From Diadema setosum (taxonomy: Eukaryota; Echinodermata; Echinoidea; Diadematoida; Diadematidae): a stretch of DNA of 64,000 bases. The stretch is taken from contig CM067069.1 of NCBI GenBank assembly GCA_033980235.1, positions 827,501 through 891,500 of the forward strand, in the 5' to 3' direction. Each line of letters begins with the position of its first letter. Positions within the stretch are counted from its first letter, which is position 1. Of the stretch, positions 55,001 to 59,230 are shown one piece after another. The notes under the pieces were generated by a model that was given only the letters and a program-made list of their open reading frames with translations, had not been told where the DNA came from and ran no database searches. A program made the position numbers and the translations under genes.

Positions 55001-56578
55001 TGACAGTAAGGTTAACTAAAAATGAGCAGAACAATGCGTCTTGTCAAAGTAAACTCAAGAACCAGTATATCCAGCTGAAGTTCTAACTGGTAAACTTTTT
55101 TAAATCATATCTGGTATTTGTTAACAAAAGAATGGGATCTGAAAAATTACCTTGTTATATCAGGTATCTCGCTGTGACTTCATTACAAGTTGTATAATGA
55201 GGTTCCAAGCTTTAATATAAAATTGCTATACACGTACAGGAATCGTTCTTATCAGCAGAGGTTTGAACTTGATGATTATTTTGCATCATAGATGTACATT
55301 GTATACATATTAAAGGACATGTTCACCTTCATAAAGATAAGGATTGAGAGAATGCAGCAATATTAGTAGAACACATCATTGAAAGTTTGAGGAAAACTGG
55401 ACAATCGATGCAAAAGTTATGAATTTGTAAAATTTTTGTGTTGGAACCGCTGAATGAGGAGACTACTATACAGCTTATCCTCGCTGGGGTGACAAGACCT
55501 TGTATCTGCAATATTGGTGAAAATGACTTTTTTGGATTAATAGTCAAATAATGGGTAAAGTGATGTCCTGTCCAAATTCCAACTGTCTTACTCCAAAAAT
55601 GAAGCCACCACAGCATGTCAAAGGAAAGGCTATCCCATTCGCCACAGTGCTTTGGCCGCCATGTTTTTTGGCTCTCCTGAACATTTGACATTTTGTAGAT
55701 ACGAGGTCTTGTCACCCCAGCGACGTTATGATGTCGTATGCGTACAACAGTATGAAGAAAATGTAAAGAAAATTCAACATATTTTCACTTTTTTTGCATA
55801 ATACAAAAGCATTTGGCTTGCCTCTTTCTAAAGGCAGGGGGAATAATATTACCCATTACATATGTCGGTAACCAGTCAAAGGAATGTGTACTTTTTTCAA
55901 AAGATGAAATTTTGTGAAATCCTCTTTATATTTTCCTTTGATTGTTGTATGCATGTGACATCATACACTGCAGTAGTCTTCTCATCCAGCGGTTACTGCA
56001 CAAAAACTTCAAAAATGTATTTAACTTTTGAACGGATTGTCCGATTTTCCTCAAACTTTCAATAATGTGTTTTACTAATACTGCTACAGTGTACATTCTC
56101 TCAATCCTTATGTTTATGAAGGAGAACTTGTCCTTTAATATGTTAGTAACCTAAAACTTTGCTTTGTGGCAAGCCCTATTCTAATCTTTTCTTCTTCTTT
56201 TTTTTGCCAGCTTTTTAACACAGGGTGTCTCTAACAGGTTGTTTCATTCAAGTTTTGAATCAAATGCGTCACACTGAAGTTGTGAAAGAAGGCTGTACTT
56301 ACCAATGTGCTGAAGATCATTCTGGTCTGGTCTGGGCTGAGACCACACGTTGAGTTTACAGGATCGACAGCAACTGCCACATCAAGCTGTGAGAGTGCTT
56401 CTGAACTGGCCGTGCAGGCTAGGTACTCTGTGGTCCCATCACGGGATGTCATCTCACAGTCCTGATTTAAGTTCAGTCCACTACTCTGAGATTGTACTGA
56501 TGTCATCAGCGTCCATGCACACATAAGCATGAGGGGTATTGAACCCCTGCCCCATTTGTTTAGTGTCCTTACCAGCAT
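17931..56578 (-). CDS. Laminin gamma-like chain with both LF (IV-B) and L4a (IV-A) domains, 25 coding exons
   Basis: Secreted basement-membrane glycoprotein subunit; laminins assemble as alpha-beta-gamma trimers through their coiled coils and form networks through LN domains. The model is 25 exons, 1,915 residues, all junction phases compatible. Residues: signal peptide about 1-30; LN to about 302; LE1-LE5 about 303-580; LF/L4b about 582-784; LE6-LE9 about 785-1000; L4a about 1021-1195 inside LE10; LE11-LE12 about 1215-1338; CxxC then coiled coil about 1340-1910. Gamma features seen: the CYGH..VC...DGWR entry to L4a, the coil start CxxCY...F.ERL.E...LL, and a coil end with VDTSQLPDL resembling the gamma DTVDL block. 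Gamma1 is about 1,610 residues; the extra length is mainly LF. No LG domain, no NIDPNAV-type nidogen motif, and no C-terminal Cys or Glu(-3). The alternative is an alpha3/5-like chain that lost its LG domains. Confidence 0.88.
19174..19363 (-). CDS. Laminin exon 24: coiled coil
   Basis: Acceptor CACCTAG|GCT, donor AACAG|GTAGGC, phases 0 to 1, residues about 1757-1820 ([20 protein letters not shown] onward). Ala/Glu/Leu-rich heptads without Pro or Gly breaks, except one IVPSLAACD interruption. Confidence 0.85.
20075..20253 (-). CDS. Laminin exon 23: coiled coil
   Basis: Acceptor CTCTCCCAG|CT, donor AGACAG|GTATGG, phases 1 to 0, residues about 1697-1756 ([20 protein letters not shown] onward). 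The upstream intron (20254-26282) houses the DIRS element. Confidence 0.85.
20446..20562 (-). repeat. DIRS 3' terminal inverted repeat with extension
   Basis: 20518-20562 (GAGATTACGTCATATATGAG, then CCCGCTAGTGCGCGCGCCAC) is the inverted match of 25511-25555 at the other end. About 70 bp beyond it (20446-20517, with ACGAGAACTTACCGTTTGAA) has no counterpart at the 5' end; DIRS1-type elements characteristically have such an outer extension on one terminal repeat. Confidence 0.8.
20648..20770 (-). repeat. DIRS internal complementary region
   Basis: 20648-20727 is the reverse complement of the extended 3' terminus (20446-20528), and directly adjoining it 20721-20766 is the reverse complement of the 5' terminus (25536-25580). 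The two element ends are therefore templated side by side, which is the defining internal complementary region of DIRS1 elements, thought to guide closure of the circular DNA. The junction lies at ATTTTATAT, 20722-20730. Confidence 0.85.
20947..21924 (-). CDS. DIRS tyrosine recombinase
   Basis: 325-codon ORF. An N-terminal core-binding-like segment ([20 protein letters not shown]) is followed by the catalytic domain with the expected order of residues: Arg in [14 protein letters not shown], then HSTRAAS (H..R), then [16 protein letters not shown] containing the Trp and the nucleophile Tyr. It would integrate the circular DNA copy. The first codon is not certain; the ORF overlaps the RT ORF by about 40 bp in another frame, as is common in this class. 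No internal stop, so it may be recent. Confidence 0.9.
   Translation of the reverse strand: MQVLCNPFRDAGLNARIIAVMASSWRKGTKKQYAVYINKWKAFCDKKCSNYLYSDVQAVLEFLSDIFFEKGAGYSVINLARSALSSFVILRDTMFTVGNHPFIQRFMKGVFQLRPPKPRYMETWDVNLVFNFLRFWSPAHVLDLKKLTLKLCVIIALISAQRIQSLHYLSLDDMVLRENAATFHLHDLLKQSKPGNYSHSVKLQAYPPDRRLCVVRYLQEYIRRTHRIRASERYLFVSYKKPYHRVSSQTIARWIKEVLEAAGIDTGIYKAHSTRAASTSAANKGNFPVSKILAQAGWANERTFRKYYNKPCPAEKNFVETIIKK
21885..24023 (-). CDS. DIRS reverse transcriptase / RNase H polyprotein
   Basis: 712-codon ORF. Reverse transcriptase blocks in order: [50 protein letters not shown] and the catalytic GYLDDILI. RNase H follows ([47 protein letters not shown]). A C-terminal segment ([29 protein letters not shown]) corresponds to the region after RNase H seen in DIRS elements. 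It overlaps the Gag-like ORF by about 150 bp. All catalytic blocks look intact. Confidence 0.92.
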   Translation of the reverse strand: MDWSYQPCFFRPAPQGEGEAASSPHLHTSQPAPTALRQQARLRDEESTITSSSTDEVNITSFSSDHAKLCHHDNVEPVLGGRLKQFFPKWRKITSDPHVLNAVSGYRLEFSKEMGAPSRTKPPYIFRCDKAEEADIDLEISKLRDKGVIEQCQRETGEYVSNIFTRPKKDGGTRVILDLSDLNKYLQYQHFKMENIHTAIELISENSFLASVDLRDAYYTVPVHPAHRKFLKFSWKNQLWQFKVLPNGLSTAPRLFTKLLKPAFTLLREQGHVVIGYLDDILIIGESENQTLQTVLETTSILAQLGFLVHPDKSVLCPTQEIQFLGFILNTQTMTIRLPDNKSEEIQSLCTELMQIANPSVRQVARIIGKMVASFPAVQYGQLYYRALERDKIKALKMNKGHFDRKMSLSLEAKEELQWWIDNVQSAFSPLRHPKPMLELCTDASGKGWGASDHTTHTGGRWNEDELQKARENKINYLETLAAGMGLKSFCSTSQNIHVLLRLDNSTAVAYINNMGGIKSLDCDRAAREIWQWCETHKIWVTAAHLPGKLNVEADRMSRKFNDRTEWMLDRTVFQEITSRFGTPEIDLFASRLNKQLENYVTWLPDPHAKAVDAFTLDWGKWYFYAFPPFCLVAKCIQKIKSDNAAGILVVPKWPSQPWFPLLNRMMNEEPLVFHRSESLLTLPVSNTPHPLHTQIDLLACRFCATPSEMRD
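23876..25320 (-). CDS. DIRS Gag-like ORF with an N-terminal frameshift
   Basis: The main frame (25087 down to 23876, about 403 codons) has an N-terminal coiled-coil-like stretch ([20 protein letters not shown]), an acidic middle and a Gly/Arg/Lys/Gln-rich basic C-terminus suited to binding nucleic acid. The likely start ATG is at 25320 in another frame ([18 protein letters not shown]). The main frame has a stop at 25163-25165, so a one-base change between about 25165 and 25085 has separated start from body. This could be an inactivating indel, or programmed frameshifting if conserved in sister copies. Confidence 0.7.
25511..25580 (-). repeat. DIRS 5' terminal inverted repeat
   Basis: The reverse strand reads inward ATTTTATATCGTAATTTCGT, then GAGAGATTACGTCATATATG and AGATCCCGCTAGTGCGCG. 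The inner part matches the 3' terminal repeat (20518-20562), and the outer part matches the internal complementary region (20721-20766). Confidence 0.8.
25630..25738. mobile_element. Fragment of the TACTGTAAAAC MITE family
   Basis: Shares GTGTAGACAAAAACTTT, AAATCTTGGCTCTCGC and GAAAT.AAAATGCA with the copy at 17547-17757 and ends in TTTGACAGTAA. The first part of the element is missing; the DIRS end lies just left of it. Confidence 0.5.
26021..26190. repeat. Possible relic of a TTATAAC-type DNA transposon
   Basis: CACATCCGTTATAACAAACA and CAGTTATAACAAAATTC at the left and GACTTTGTTATAACATGAGT at the right form weakly paired inverted ends, a style common among pogo/mariner relatives. The evidence is limited to these short blocks. 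Confidence 0.3.
26283..26520 (-). CDS. Laminin exon 22: coiled coil
   Basis: Acceptor CTTCAG|GCT, donor GATG|GTAAGA, phases 0 to 1, residues about 1618-1697. Contains [20 protein letters not shown] and ends in [10 protein letters not shown], which resembles the DFD..V stretch of gamma-chain coils. Confidence 0.88.
27033..27302 (-). CDS. Laminin exon 21: coiled coil
   Basis: Acceptor GTTTTCAG|ACT, donor CCTCG|GTAAGC, phases 0 to 0, residues about 1528-1617 ([20 protein letters not shown] onward, ending [12 protein letters not shown]). One N-glycosylation motif (NTT). Confidence 0.88.
28140..28480. repeat. Imperfect tandem repeat, AAAATGAAATAAGGTTCATT
   Basis: The unit GAAAATGAAATAAGGTTCATT with TATTCCAAAGGTT spacers recurs about six times with much variation in a laminin intron (clear copies near 28164, 28252, 28314, 28358 and 28435). 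Confidence 0.6.
28545..28714 (-). CDS. Laminin exon 20: coiled coil
   Basis: Acceptor CTTTCCAAG|TT, donor CTTCAG|GTAATT, phases 1 to 0, residues about 1471-1527 ([20 protein letters not shown] onward). Heptads with hydrophobic a/d positions; one NIT glycosylation motif. Confidence 0.88.
29216..29435 (-). CDS. Laminin exon 19: coiled coil
   Basis: Acceptor CTTCACAG|ACA, donor AAGTG|GTGAGA, phases 0 to 1, residues about 1398-1471 ([20 protein letters not shown] onward). Confidence 0.88.
29720..29895 (-). CDS. Laminin exon 18: CxxC and start of coiled coil
   Basis: Acceptor TGTGTAG|AA, donor GATGCG|GTGAGT, phases 1 to 0, residues about 1339-1397. Opens with CDVCYDG, the second half of the Cys pair arrangement that joins laminin trimers at the top of the coil, then [18 protein letters not shown], close to the F.DRL.EA..EV..LL.A pattern of gamma chains. 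Confidence 0.9.
29974..30106. repeat. TATC/TA microsatellite
   Basis: (TATC)n followed by (TA)n. The Ile-Tyr repeat ORFs here are artefacts of the repeat. Confidence 0.95.
30107..30963. mobile_element. 857 bp pogo/Tigger-like non-autonomous element
   Basis: Perfect 22 bp terminal inverted repeats beginning CAGTATTCATCGCATAATCG, flanked by TA on both sides and inserted in a TA microsatellite. Additional CCCGATTAT copies lie near both ends (CCCGATTTCGCGATGAG near 30170, CCCGATTATCAGATG near 30928). CAGT termini, TA target and GATTAT-type ends are typical of pogo/Tigger elements. No transposase ORF. Internal DNA is richer in CpG than the flanks. Confidence 0.85.
30964..31058. repeat. TA microsatellite (right part)
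   Basis: (TA)n continuing the array interrupted by the 30107-30963 element. Confidence 0.95.
31734..31877 (-). CDS. Laminin exon 17: LE12
   Basis: Acceptor CCCCAAAG|CG, donor CCTCA|GTAAGT, residues about 1291-1339. A full eight-Cys [34 protein letters not shown], then YNYDLGC. It is the last LE before the coil. Confidence 0.9.
32124..32356. mobile_element. MITE of the TACTGTAAAAC family
   Basis: Left end TACTGTAAAACCAGAAATTT, right end inverted (AAATATTTCTGGTCATACAG). Lies in a laminin intron. Related to 17547-17757. Confidence 0.6.
32510..32770 (-). CDS. Laminin exon 16: end of LE10 and LE11
   Basis: Acceptor CATACAG|GT, donor GTGAAG|GTAGAG, residues about 1204-1291. Completes the LE split by L4a (LSCDMC..., EPCVPC), then an LE starting [22 protein letters not shown]11 carries an extra Cys pair (PACDSC) beyond the usual eight. 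Confidence 0.9.
33519..33695 (-). CDS. Laminin exon 15: end of L4a
   Basis: Acceptor CTCACACAG|CT, donor CATGG|GTACAT, residues about 1145-1204. [20 protein letters not shown] is the closing strand pattern of laminin IV type A domains; VEQCVCD returns to the interrupted LE. Confidence 0.9.
34691..35061 (-). CDS. Laminin exon 14: L4a core
   Basis: Acceptor GATCTTCAG|T, donor CCTAG|GTATGA, residues about 1021-1145. DGWRSSEV, then [20 protein letters not shown] and the QYLIMTGGP strand match laminin IV type A (LamB) domains of gamma and alpha chains. Confidence 0.92.
35537..35779 (-). CDS. Laminin exon 13: LE9 and start of LE10
   Basis: Acceptor CATCATCAG|T, donor GGAAG|GTATGT, residues about 940-1021. 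LE9: [20 protein letters not shown] onward to PAGCQPC; then [20 protein letters not shown], the first half of the LE into which L4a is inserted, very like gamma chains. Confidence 0.92.
36396..36717 (-). CDS. Laminin exon 12: LE7 and LE8
   Basis: Acceptor GCTCGACAG|CC, donor GGTTGCAG|GTATGA, residues about 833-940. LE7 ([13 protein letters not shown] onward) has about 11 extra residues ([11 protein letters not shown]) between its fourth and fifth Cys; LE8 is [13 protein letters not shown] to ANGC. Confidence 0.92.
37439..37582 (-). CDS. Laminin exon 11: LE6
   Basis: Acceptor CTTCATTCAG|CA, donor GCCAAG|GTAGGA, residues about 785-833. [40 protein letters not shown]. The C.CDP.GS start directly after domain IV-B is the arrangement known from beta chains. 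Confidence 0.9.
37962..38034. repeat. 73 bp near-perfect palindrome with flanking direct repeats
   Basis: TTTAGATGCGAGTTTCTTC plus CTTTGTCTCCCTCT is followed at once by its reverse complement with one mismatch and almost no loop. AAAGATATCCATT occurs on both sides (37915-37927 and 38032-38044), as if the palindrome-bearing ~105 bp segment were an insertion with a 13 bp duplication. Confidence 0.8.
38240..38371 (-). CDS. Laminin exon 10: end of LF/L4b
   Basis: Acceptor TAACCCAG|AT, donor CACTAG|GTAAGT, residues about 741-785. [32 protein letters not shown] fits the closing part of beta-type domain IV (C...C....S.S......L.C.CDP.GS). Confidence 0.88.
38727..39052 (-). CDS. Laminin exon 9: LF/L4b core
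   Basis: Acceptor TTCTACAG|G, donor TTGGCAG|GTCAGT, residues about 632-741. Beta-sandwich-like sequence with [30 protein letters not shown] and [15 protein letters not shown]; the last resembles the ..IDSLVLMP.. strand of laminin beta domain IV. Confidence 0.88.
39145..39397. mobile_element. MITE with CTGGGGTGACAAGACC ends, copy 1
   Basis: About 250 bp in a laminin intron, inverted ends ATATCGTCACTGGGGTGACA and (reverse strand) ATATCGTTGCTGGGACGACA. Over most of its length it matches a second copy at 55481-55725. Confidence 0.8.
40228..40377 (-). CDS. Laminin exon 8: start of LF/L4b
   Basis: Acceptor CTGGAAG|G, donor AAAGAAT|GTAAGA, residues about 582-632. [32 protein letters not shown] corresponds to the opening of domain IV-B (Y.A..AN......W.G.GF). 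Confidence 0.88.
40702..40819. repeat. 118 bp palindrome in a laminin intron
   Basis: Arms of about 57 bp (ATTGCAACTGATTGAC, AATTGCCCTACATTGA, AAATAAGCAC) pair with very few mismatches around a loop of a few bases at GATCAGTGTTGATC. It has no coding content. It could be a tiny foldback element or a small-RNA precursor. Confidence 0.85.
40980..40998. repeat. Poly-G tract
   Basis: Run of about 16 G in a laminin intron, about 45 bp from the donor of exon 7. Confidence 0.9.
41043..41194 (-). CDS. Laminin exon 7: partial LE5 leading into LF
   Basis: Acceptor CCTGACAG|GAG, donor AATCG|GTAAGG, residues about 532-582. [20 protein letters not shown] onward, ending [12 protein letters not shown] half LE ending GYY...LDH before domain IV is a hallmark of laminin beta chains. 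Confidence 0.92.
41804..41952 (-). CDS. Laminin exon 6: LE4
   Basis: Acceptor GTTTATAG|TG, donor GAAGAA|GTGAGT, residues about 482-531. [45 protein letters not shown]. Confidence 0.92.
42427..42445. repeat. Poly-G tract
   Basis: Run of about 17 G, about 30 bp from the donor of laminin exon 5. Confidence 0.9.
42472..42657 (-). CDS. Laminin exon 5: LE3
   Basis: Acceptor TTATATAG|AA, donor GCAAGG|GTAAGA, residues about 420-482. [50 protein letters not shown]; two N-glycosylation motifs. Confidence 0.92.
42930..43182 (+). repeat. Dispersed GGCCAC repeat, copy 2
   Basis: CTCTGGTGGCCCATC and TTTTTAATGGCCCTGGGCCA, GTGTTGAGCCCTGG match copy 1 (17461-17907) in the same order and orientation, without the nested MITE. 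Confidence 0.6.
43497..44264. mobile_element. 768 bp piggyBac-like non-autonomous element
   Basis: TTAA target duplications at 43493-43496 and 44265-44268; inverted ends CCCTAACTAGGCCGG. GC-rich subterminal blocks (GGCCTCCCAGGCC left, GGCCTCGGAGGCC right) are followed inward by an AT-rich core. TTAA plus CCC termini point to piggyBac-type mobilisation. No transposase ORF. Confidence 0.82.
44648..44815 (-). CDS. Laminin exon 4: LE2
   Basis: Acceptor TTTGCCAG|GG, donor GCATAG|GTAGGC, residues about 364-420. [48 protein letters not shown] is typical of early laminin LE repeats. Confidence 0.92.
45450..45631 (-). CDS. Laminin exon 3: LE1
   Basis: Acceptor CTTTCAG|C, donor GCGAAA|GTAAGT, residues about 303-364. 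[37 protein letters not shown]..., NEC: the classical first LE with its YN.RPWR signature. Confidence 0.93.
46091..47508. mobile_element. 1.4 kb CpG-rich element with AAGGCGGTGTCACACC ends
   Basis: Terminal inverted repeats AAGGCGGTGTCACACC at 46091 and its complement ending at 47508, in a laminin intron. A second, inner inverted pair is AAGGCCTTGTCATACC (46440-46455) and GGTGTGACAAGGCC (47336-47349). CG dinucleotides and words such as CGCGGG, CGTGCG and ACGCG are far more frequent than in flanking DNA. No transposase ORF and no clear target duplication, so the superfamily is unassigned. Confidence 0.8.
47707..48338 (-). CDS. Laminin exon 2: LN domain
   Basis: Acceptor TTTCTACCAG|GGC, donor CTCAT|GTAAGT, residues about 93-303. 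[20 protein letters not shown] with QS, then [41 protein letters not shown] and KYYYAISNI: the polymerisation domain shared by laminins and netrins, closest in pattern to gamma/netrin LN. The usual VGGRC.CNGHA exit is replaced by TYLICNCNQHG. Confidence 0.95.
48629..51338. mobile_element. 2.7 kb DNA transposon-like element with repeated TTACGTATGGGACA
   Basis: Inverted ends GGGCAAGTCCAAGATA at 48629 and its complement ending at 51338, each bordered by TACC (possible 4 bp target duplication). Eight copies of TTACGTATGGGACA lie in the outer parts: plus orientation at 48654, 48822, 49017, 49040 and 51026; minus orientation at 50836, 50856 and 51145. Such repeated subterminal motifs usually serve as transposase-binding sites. 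No transposase-like ORF is present, so it would be non-autonomous. Superfamily unknown. Confidence 0.75.
51339..53779. other. Laminin intron 1, no gene seen
   Basis: Remaining part of the ~8 kb intron between laminin exons 1 and 2. AT-rich, with a GT microsatellite and G run near 53589-53619. Small ORFs lack family features. Confidence 0.4.
53782..54744. mobile_element. 963 bp pogo-like non-autonomous element
   Basis: Ends CAGTTAAACTCGCCTAAGTC (left) and, on the reverse strand, CAGTTAAACTCGCATTTAAG (right), flanked by TA. Further AAGTCGA motifs recur inside both ends (53817, 53909, 53921, 54652, 54690). CAGT termini and TA target resemble pogo/Tigger elements, as at 30107-30963, but the sequence family is different. 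No transposase ORF. Confidence 0.8.
55311..56137. mobile_element. 827 bp MITE with long inverted repeats, hosting another MITE
   Basis: Starts TAAAGGACATGTTCACCTTC and ends with the inverted counterpart TGTCCTTTA. The terminal ~170 bp on each side pair with each other (blocks AAGGATTGAGAGAATG and TTGAAAGTTTGAGGAAAA). A second element (55481-55725) sits at the inner edge of the left arm. Confidence 0.8.
55481..55725. mobile_element. MITE with CTGGGGTGACAAGACC ends, copy 2
   Basis: TCGCTGGGGTGACAAGACCT at the left, inverted counterpart GTCACCCCAGCGACG at the right. Matches copy 1 (39145-39397) through ATGAAGCCACCAC.GCATGT and TCTCCTGAACATTTGACATT. Confidence 0.8.
56303..56578 (-). CDS. Laminin exon 1: signal peptide and start of LN
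   Basis: ATG at 56578 is the first ATG after an in-frame TGA about 30 bp upstream. [12 protein letters not shown] then a hydrophobic core ([12 protein letters not shown]) and TSVQSQ give a standard signal peptide. Then [19 protein letters not shown], the VTSTCG-like start of LN. Donor CATTG|GTAAGT, phase 0. Confidence 0.88.
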
Positions 56579-56803
56579 TTTTGTGAGAGAAGGAATCGTT
56601 GCCACAATTCACACTTTGATGAGCAGCTTACTTCAGAATCAGCTATTCTGGGAATGTCATTTTTCCAATGTTATTACATGTAGTTTGTGACTTGGAGTAA
56701 TTCACAGAAGGTCACATCCAGTCATTTCTTGAAGAATTCCATGATGCTAGATTCCATCATCTCTAGATACCACGGATCCATGGAAAATAGTGTGCCACAA
56801 TAC
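56579..56803 (-). other. Probable laminin 5' UTR part of exon 1
   Basis: A strong acceptor (TTTGTTTTTTCCAG|GTA) at 56806-56804 on the minus strand suggests that the exon starts at 56803 and is preceded by a non-coding exon farther right. Contains short upstream ATGs. Confidence 0.4.
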
Positions 56804-57149
56804 CTGGAAAAAACAAACAGATAGCTTTAAAATTATACATTTCATGTTTTCTCCTTTCCAAATCTACAAATTTCTATCCACTTAAATGTTAGCAGTGTGA
56901 AATAGATCTAGAATCTACCGTATGTTGTATACTTGTTCCCGGCCCCCTTCATTTTTGTGCATGGACATCAATATAGCAAACGTTACCAGTATGAATGTCG
57001 CTTTGTACTGTAGACATTGTAAAGGAGATGTTTGCAAAACTTGAGAGTGATAACGTTGCATGCTCTGCCATGAAAATGATAACCAATGATTGATAGCACA
57101 TTACCATAACCTACTGCACCAATCTGTTGATATAAAAGACTTACAGCTC

Positions 57150-57787
57150 AAGGTTTGCGGTGACACCATGGGTATGCAATCCTTAACCCGGATCGTTGCT
57201 TGACAGAAGAAGAGCCTAGAAAGAGGAGAATTGAAGAGGGAAGCGACATTTGGGGGTTGTGAGGAGGGCAAAAAGTGAAGAGTGGGAGACAGTAATGGGC
57301 TGGAAGTTGAAGTTGCACTAGTGGAGGCGGTAGAGAAAGGAACAGAGAGAGTGGTAAGGAAGAATAGAGTGAGAATCAAGTAAGATGTTTGGACATCGTT
57401 AGGAGGAGAAAGATGAAATGAAAGGGAAGAGGAAGAGGGAGGAGTTGAAGGTTGGGAAATCATTGAGATAGGAAAGAGAAGTGAAGATTCATGAAACCAA
57501 GAGAAGAATGAAGTTGGCGAATAATGTGGACTATGGAATGCGGAATCAATGGAGAAAGGATGAATAATCCTGTGAAGGAAAAGTAAGTCGAGGAGAGATA
57601 AGACTATGAACATAGTTCTATCTCTCATTTAATACTGTCTCCCACTCTTCACTTTTTGCCCTCCTTTGCAACCCCCAAATGTCGCTTCCCTCTTAATTCT
57701 CCTCTTTCTACGCTCTTCTTCTGCCAAGCAACGATCCGGATAATTAATGACTACAACCTGTACATACACATGGTGTCATGGCAAACC
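57150..57787. repeat. Foldback repeat with strongly purine-rich arm and core
   Basis: About 57150-57296 is the inverted copy of about 57627-57787 (blocks GGATCGTTGCTTG.CAGAAG, AGGGAAGCGACATTTGGGGG, AAAAGTGAAGAGTGGGAGAC). From about 57200 to 57600 the plus strand is almost all A and G. The 175-codon minus-strand ORF here is a Ser/Pro/Phe artefact of that bias. Confidence 0.8.
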
Positions 57788-58837
57788 TTTCTCCCTCATT
57801 TACTTCACCATGCAAACCTTCAAGCAACACATAAGACTTACAGAGCAACTTATGATCTATTGAACGGTGTTTATAGTCTACACTTTGCTGAACAACGAAG
57901 TGTTTATAATCAATATTACAGAACTTTGAAATCTTATACACTGGACCTTGAAGCTCTGTGAAAAAAAAAGTGACTCTGTTGTTGTGATTGGAGCTCCACG
58001 ACCAGATGACTGAGTACCAAACTGGTACTACCTGTAACCAACATCTAGAGACCCCACTTAACCTCGGAGCGCTCCTTGTACACAGTGGGAGCAATGTTTC
58101 GCATTGGGCTGGGGCTGGTCACAGTTATAAGACCCTACTAAAAGTAAAACTGACAGACGCGTGAGAGAACTTCTTGATAACTTTATGACTAATGTTTCTG
58201 TTTCTGTTCTGGTTCCGTCGGTAAACTCAGAATCAACTGTACTCCTGAGTAGGACTCAAATAGGAGTTTGCAGAGTTTTCATACTGAACTTTTTGTATTA
58301 AAGCCCCTAAAGGGATCGTATAGAATAGTTTTGGTTGAGACCTATTAAATTTCAGGTTTCTAACATTGTTTGTTGAGATAACGAGAAATCTCTTATGAAA
58401 TATGAAAGAGCATGTAATTCCATGAGGAATCCAACGTTTATTTGATGAAAATTGGTTATGAAATGGCCGAGATATCCAAAACAGAGCGATTCTATTATGT
58501 ATTAATAAAAGTGTGGGACCCAGACTTTTTTAATTTTACGATCGCTTTTTTTTTATTTGTTTTTGGATGTTTCAGGCATTCCAAACCCGATTTTCATCAA
58601 ATAAACTTTGAATTCCTCTTAGAATGGTATGCTCTGTACTATTTCATAAGTGTTTTCTTGGTATCTCGCAAAAAGTTAAAAGCCCAGTTCTCATCTCCAC
58701 CAATACTGTGTCTGTACCATCCCTTTAATTTGACACACAGCAATTCCATCAAATTTTGATTCTATACTTCTCACACTATTAAGCAACTGCATACAAGCTA
58801 ATCACAATATTCCAGCATCCATCTTATTAAATAGGAC

Positions 58838-59228
58838 TTGGAGCCTGTGTTTTTTGCTCACTTCTCACTAGCGTATGGGCATGGTCCATGGATAGCAGCA
58901 AGTCATCGGAGTGTACGCCGGGCGCGGGCGGCCTTGTTGGCCGGCCAAGCCTGCTACGGTGGTAGGACTAGGAGAACAGCGGCTGCTGCTGGCCACCTGC
59001 TAGCTGTGTGTTCCGATAAGTTACTGATACACACGGTACGCCGATCTAGCATTTCCGCATTGCCAACGCGATAGCGTCTCGCTTCTATGCAACGGACGCT
59101 GCCCTCTTGACCCGAACATAAAATCCCAACAGTAGAATTCCATAAATTCATATGATTTACGTGAATATATGTCATCGATTATCATAAAAGTGAAGCTACA
59201 CAAGCAATATTCCTCGAAAAACTCACCA
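58838..59228. promoter_or_regulatory. CpG-rich patch, candidate laminin promoter or first exon
   Basis: 58905-59100 is CpG- and GC-rich (GCCGGGCGCGGGCGGCC). On the minus strand, CTTTGCTG|GTGAGTTTTT at 59229-59220 could be the donor of a non-coding first exon joining the acceptor at 56804. No promoter motif was firmly identified, so this is a guess from composition and splice sites. Confidence 0.25.
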
Positions 59229-59230
59229 GC

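Noticed and set aside
17931..56578. Assignment of the laminin gene as a plain alpha, beta or gamma1 orthologue
   Set aside because: LF argues against gamma1, L4a against beta, and lack of LG plus gamma-like coil ends against alpha; hence no gene symbol was given.
57101..57628. 175-codon minus-strand ORF
   Set aside because: Produced by the purine-rich foldback repeat; low-complexity Ser/Pro/Phe with no domain.
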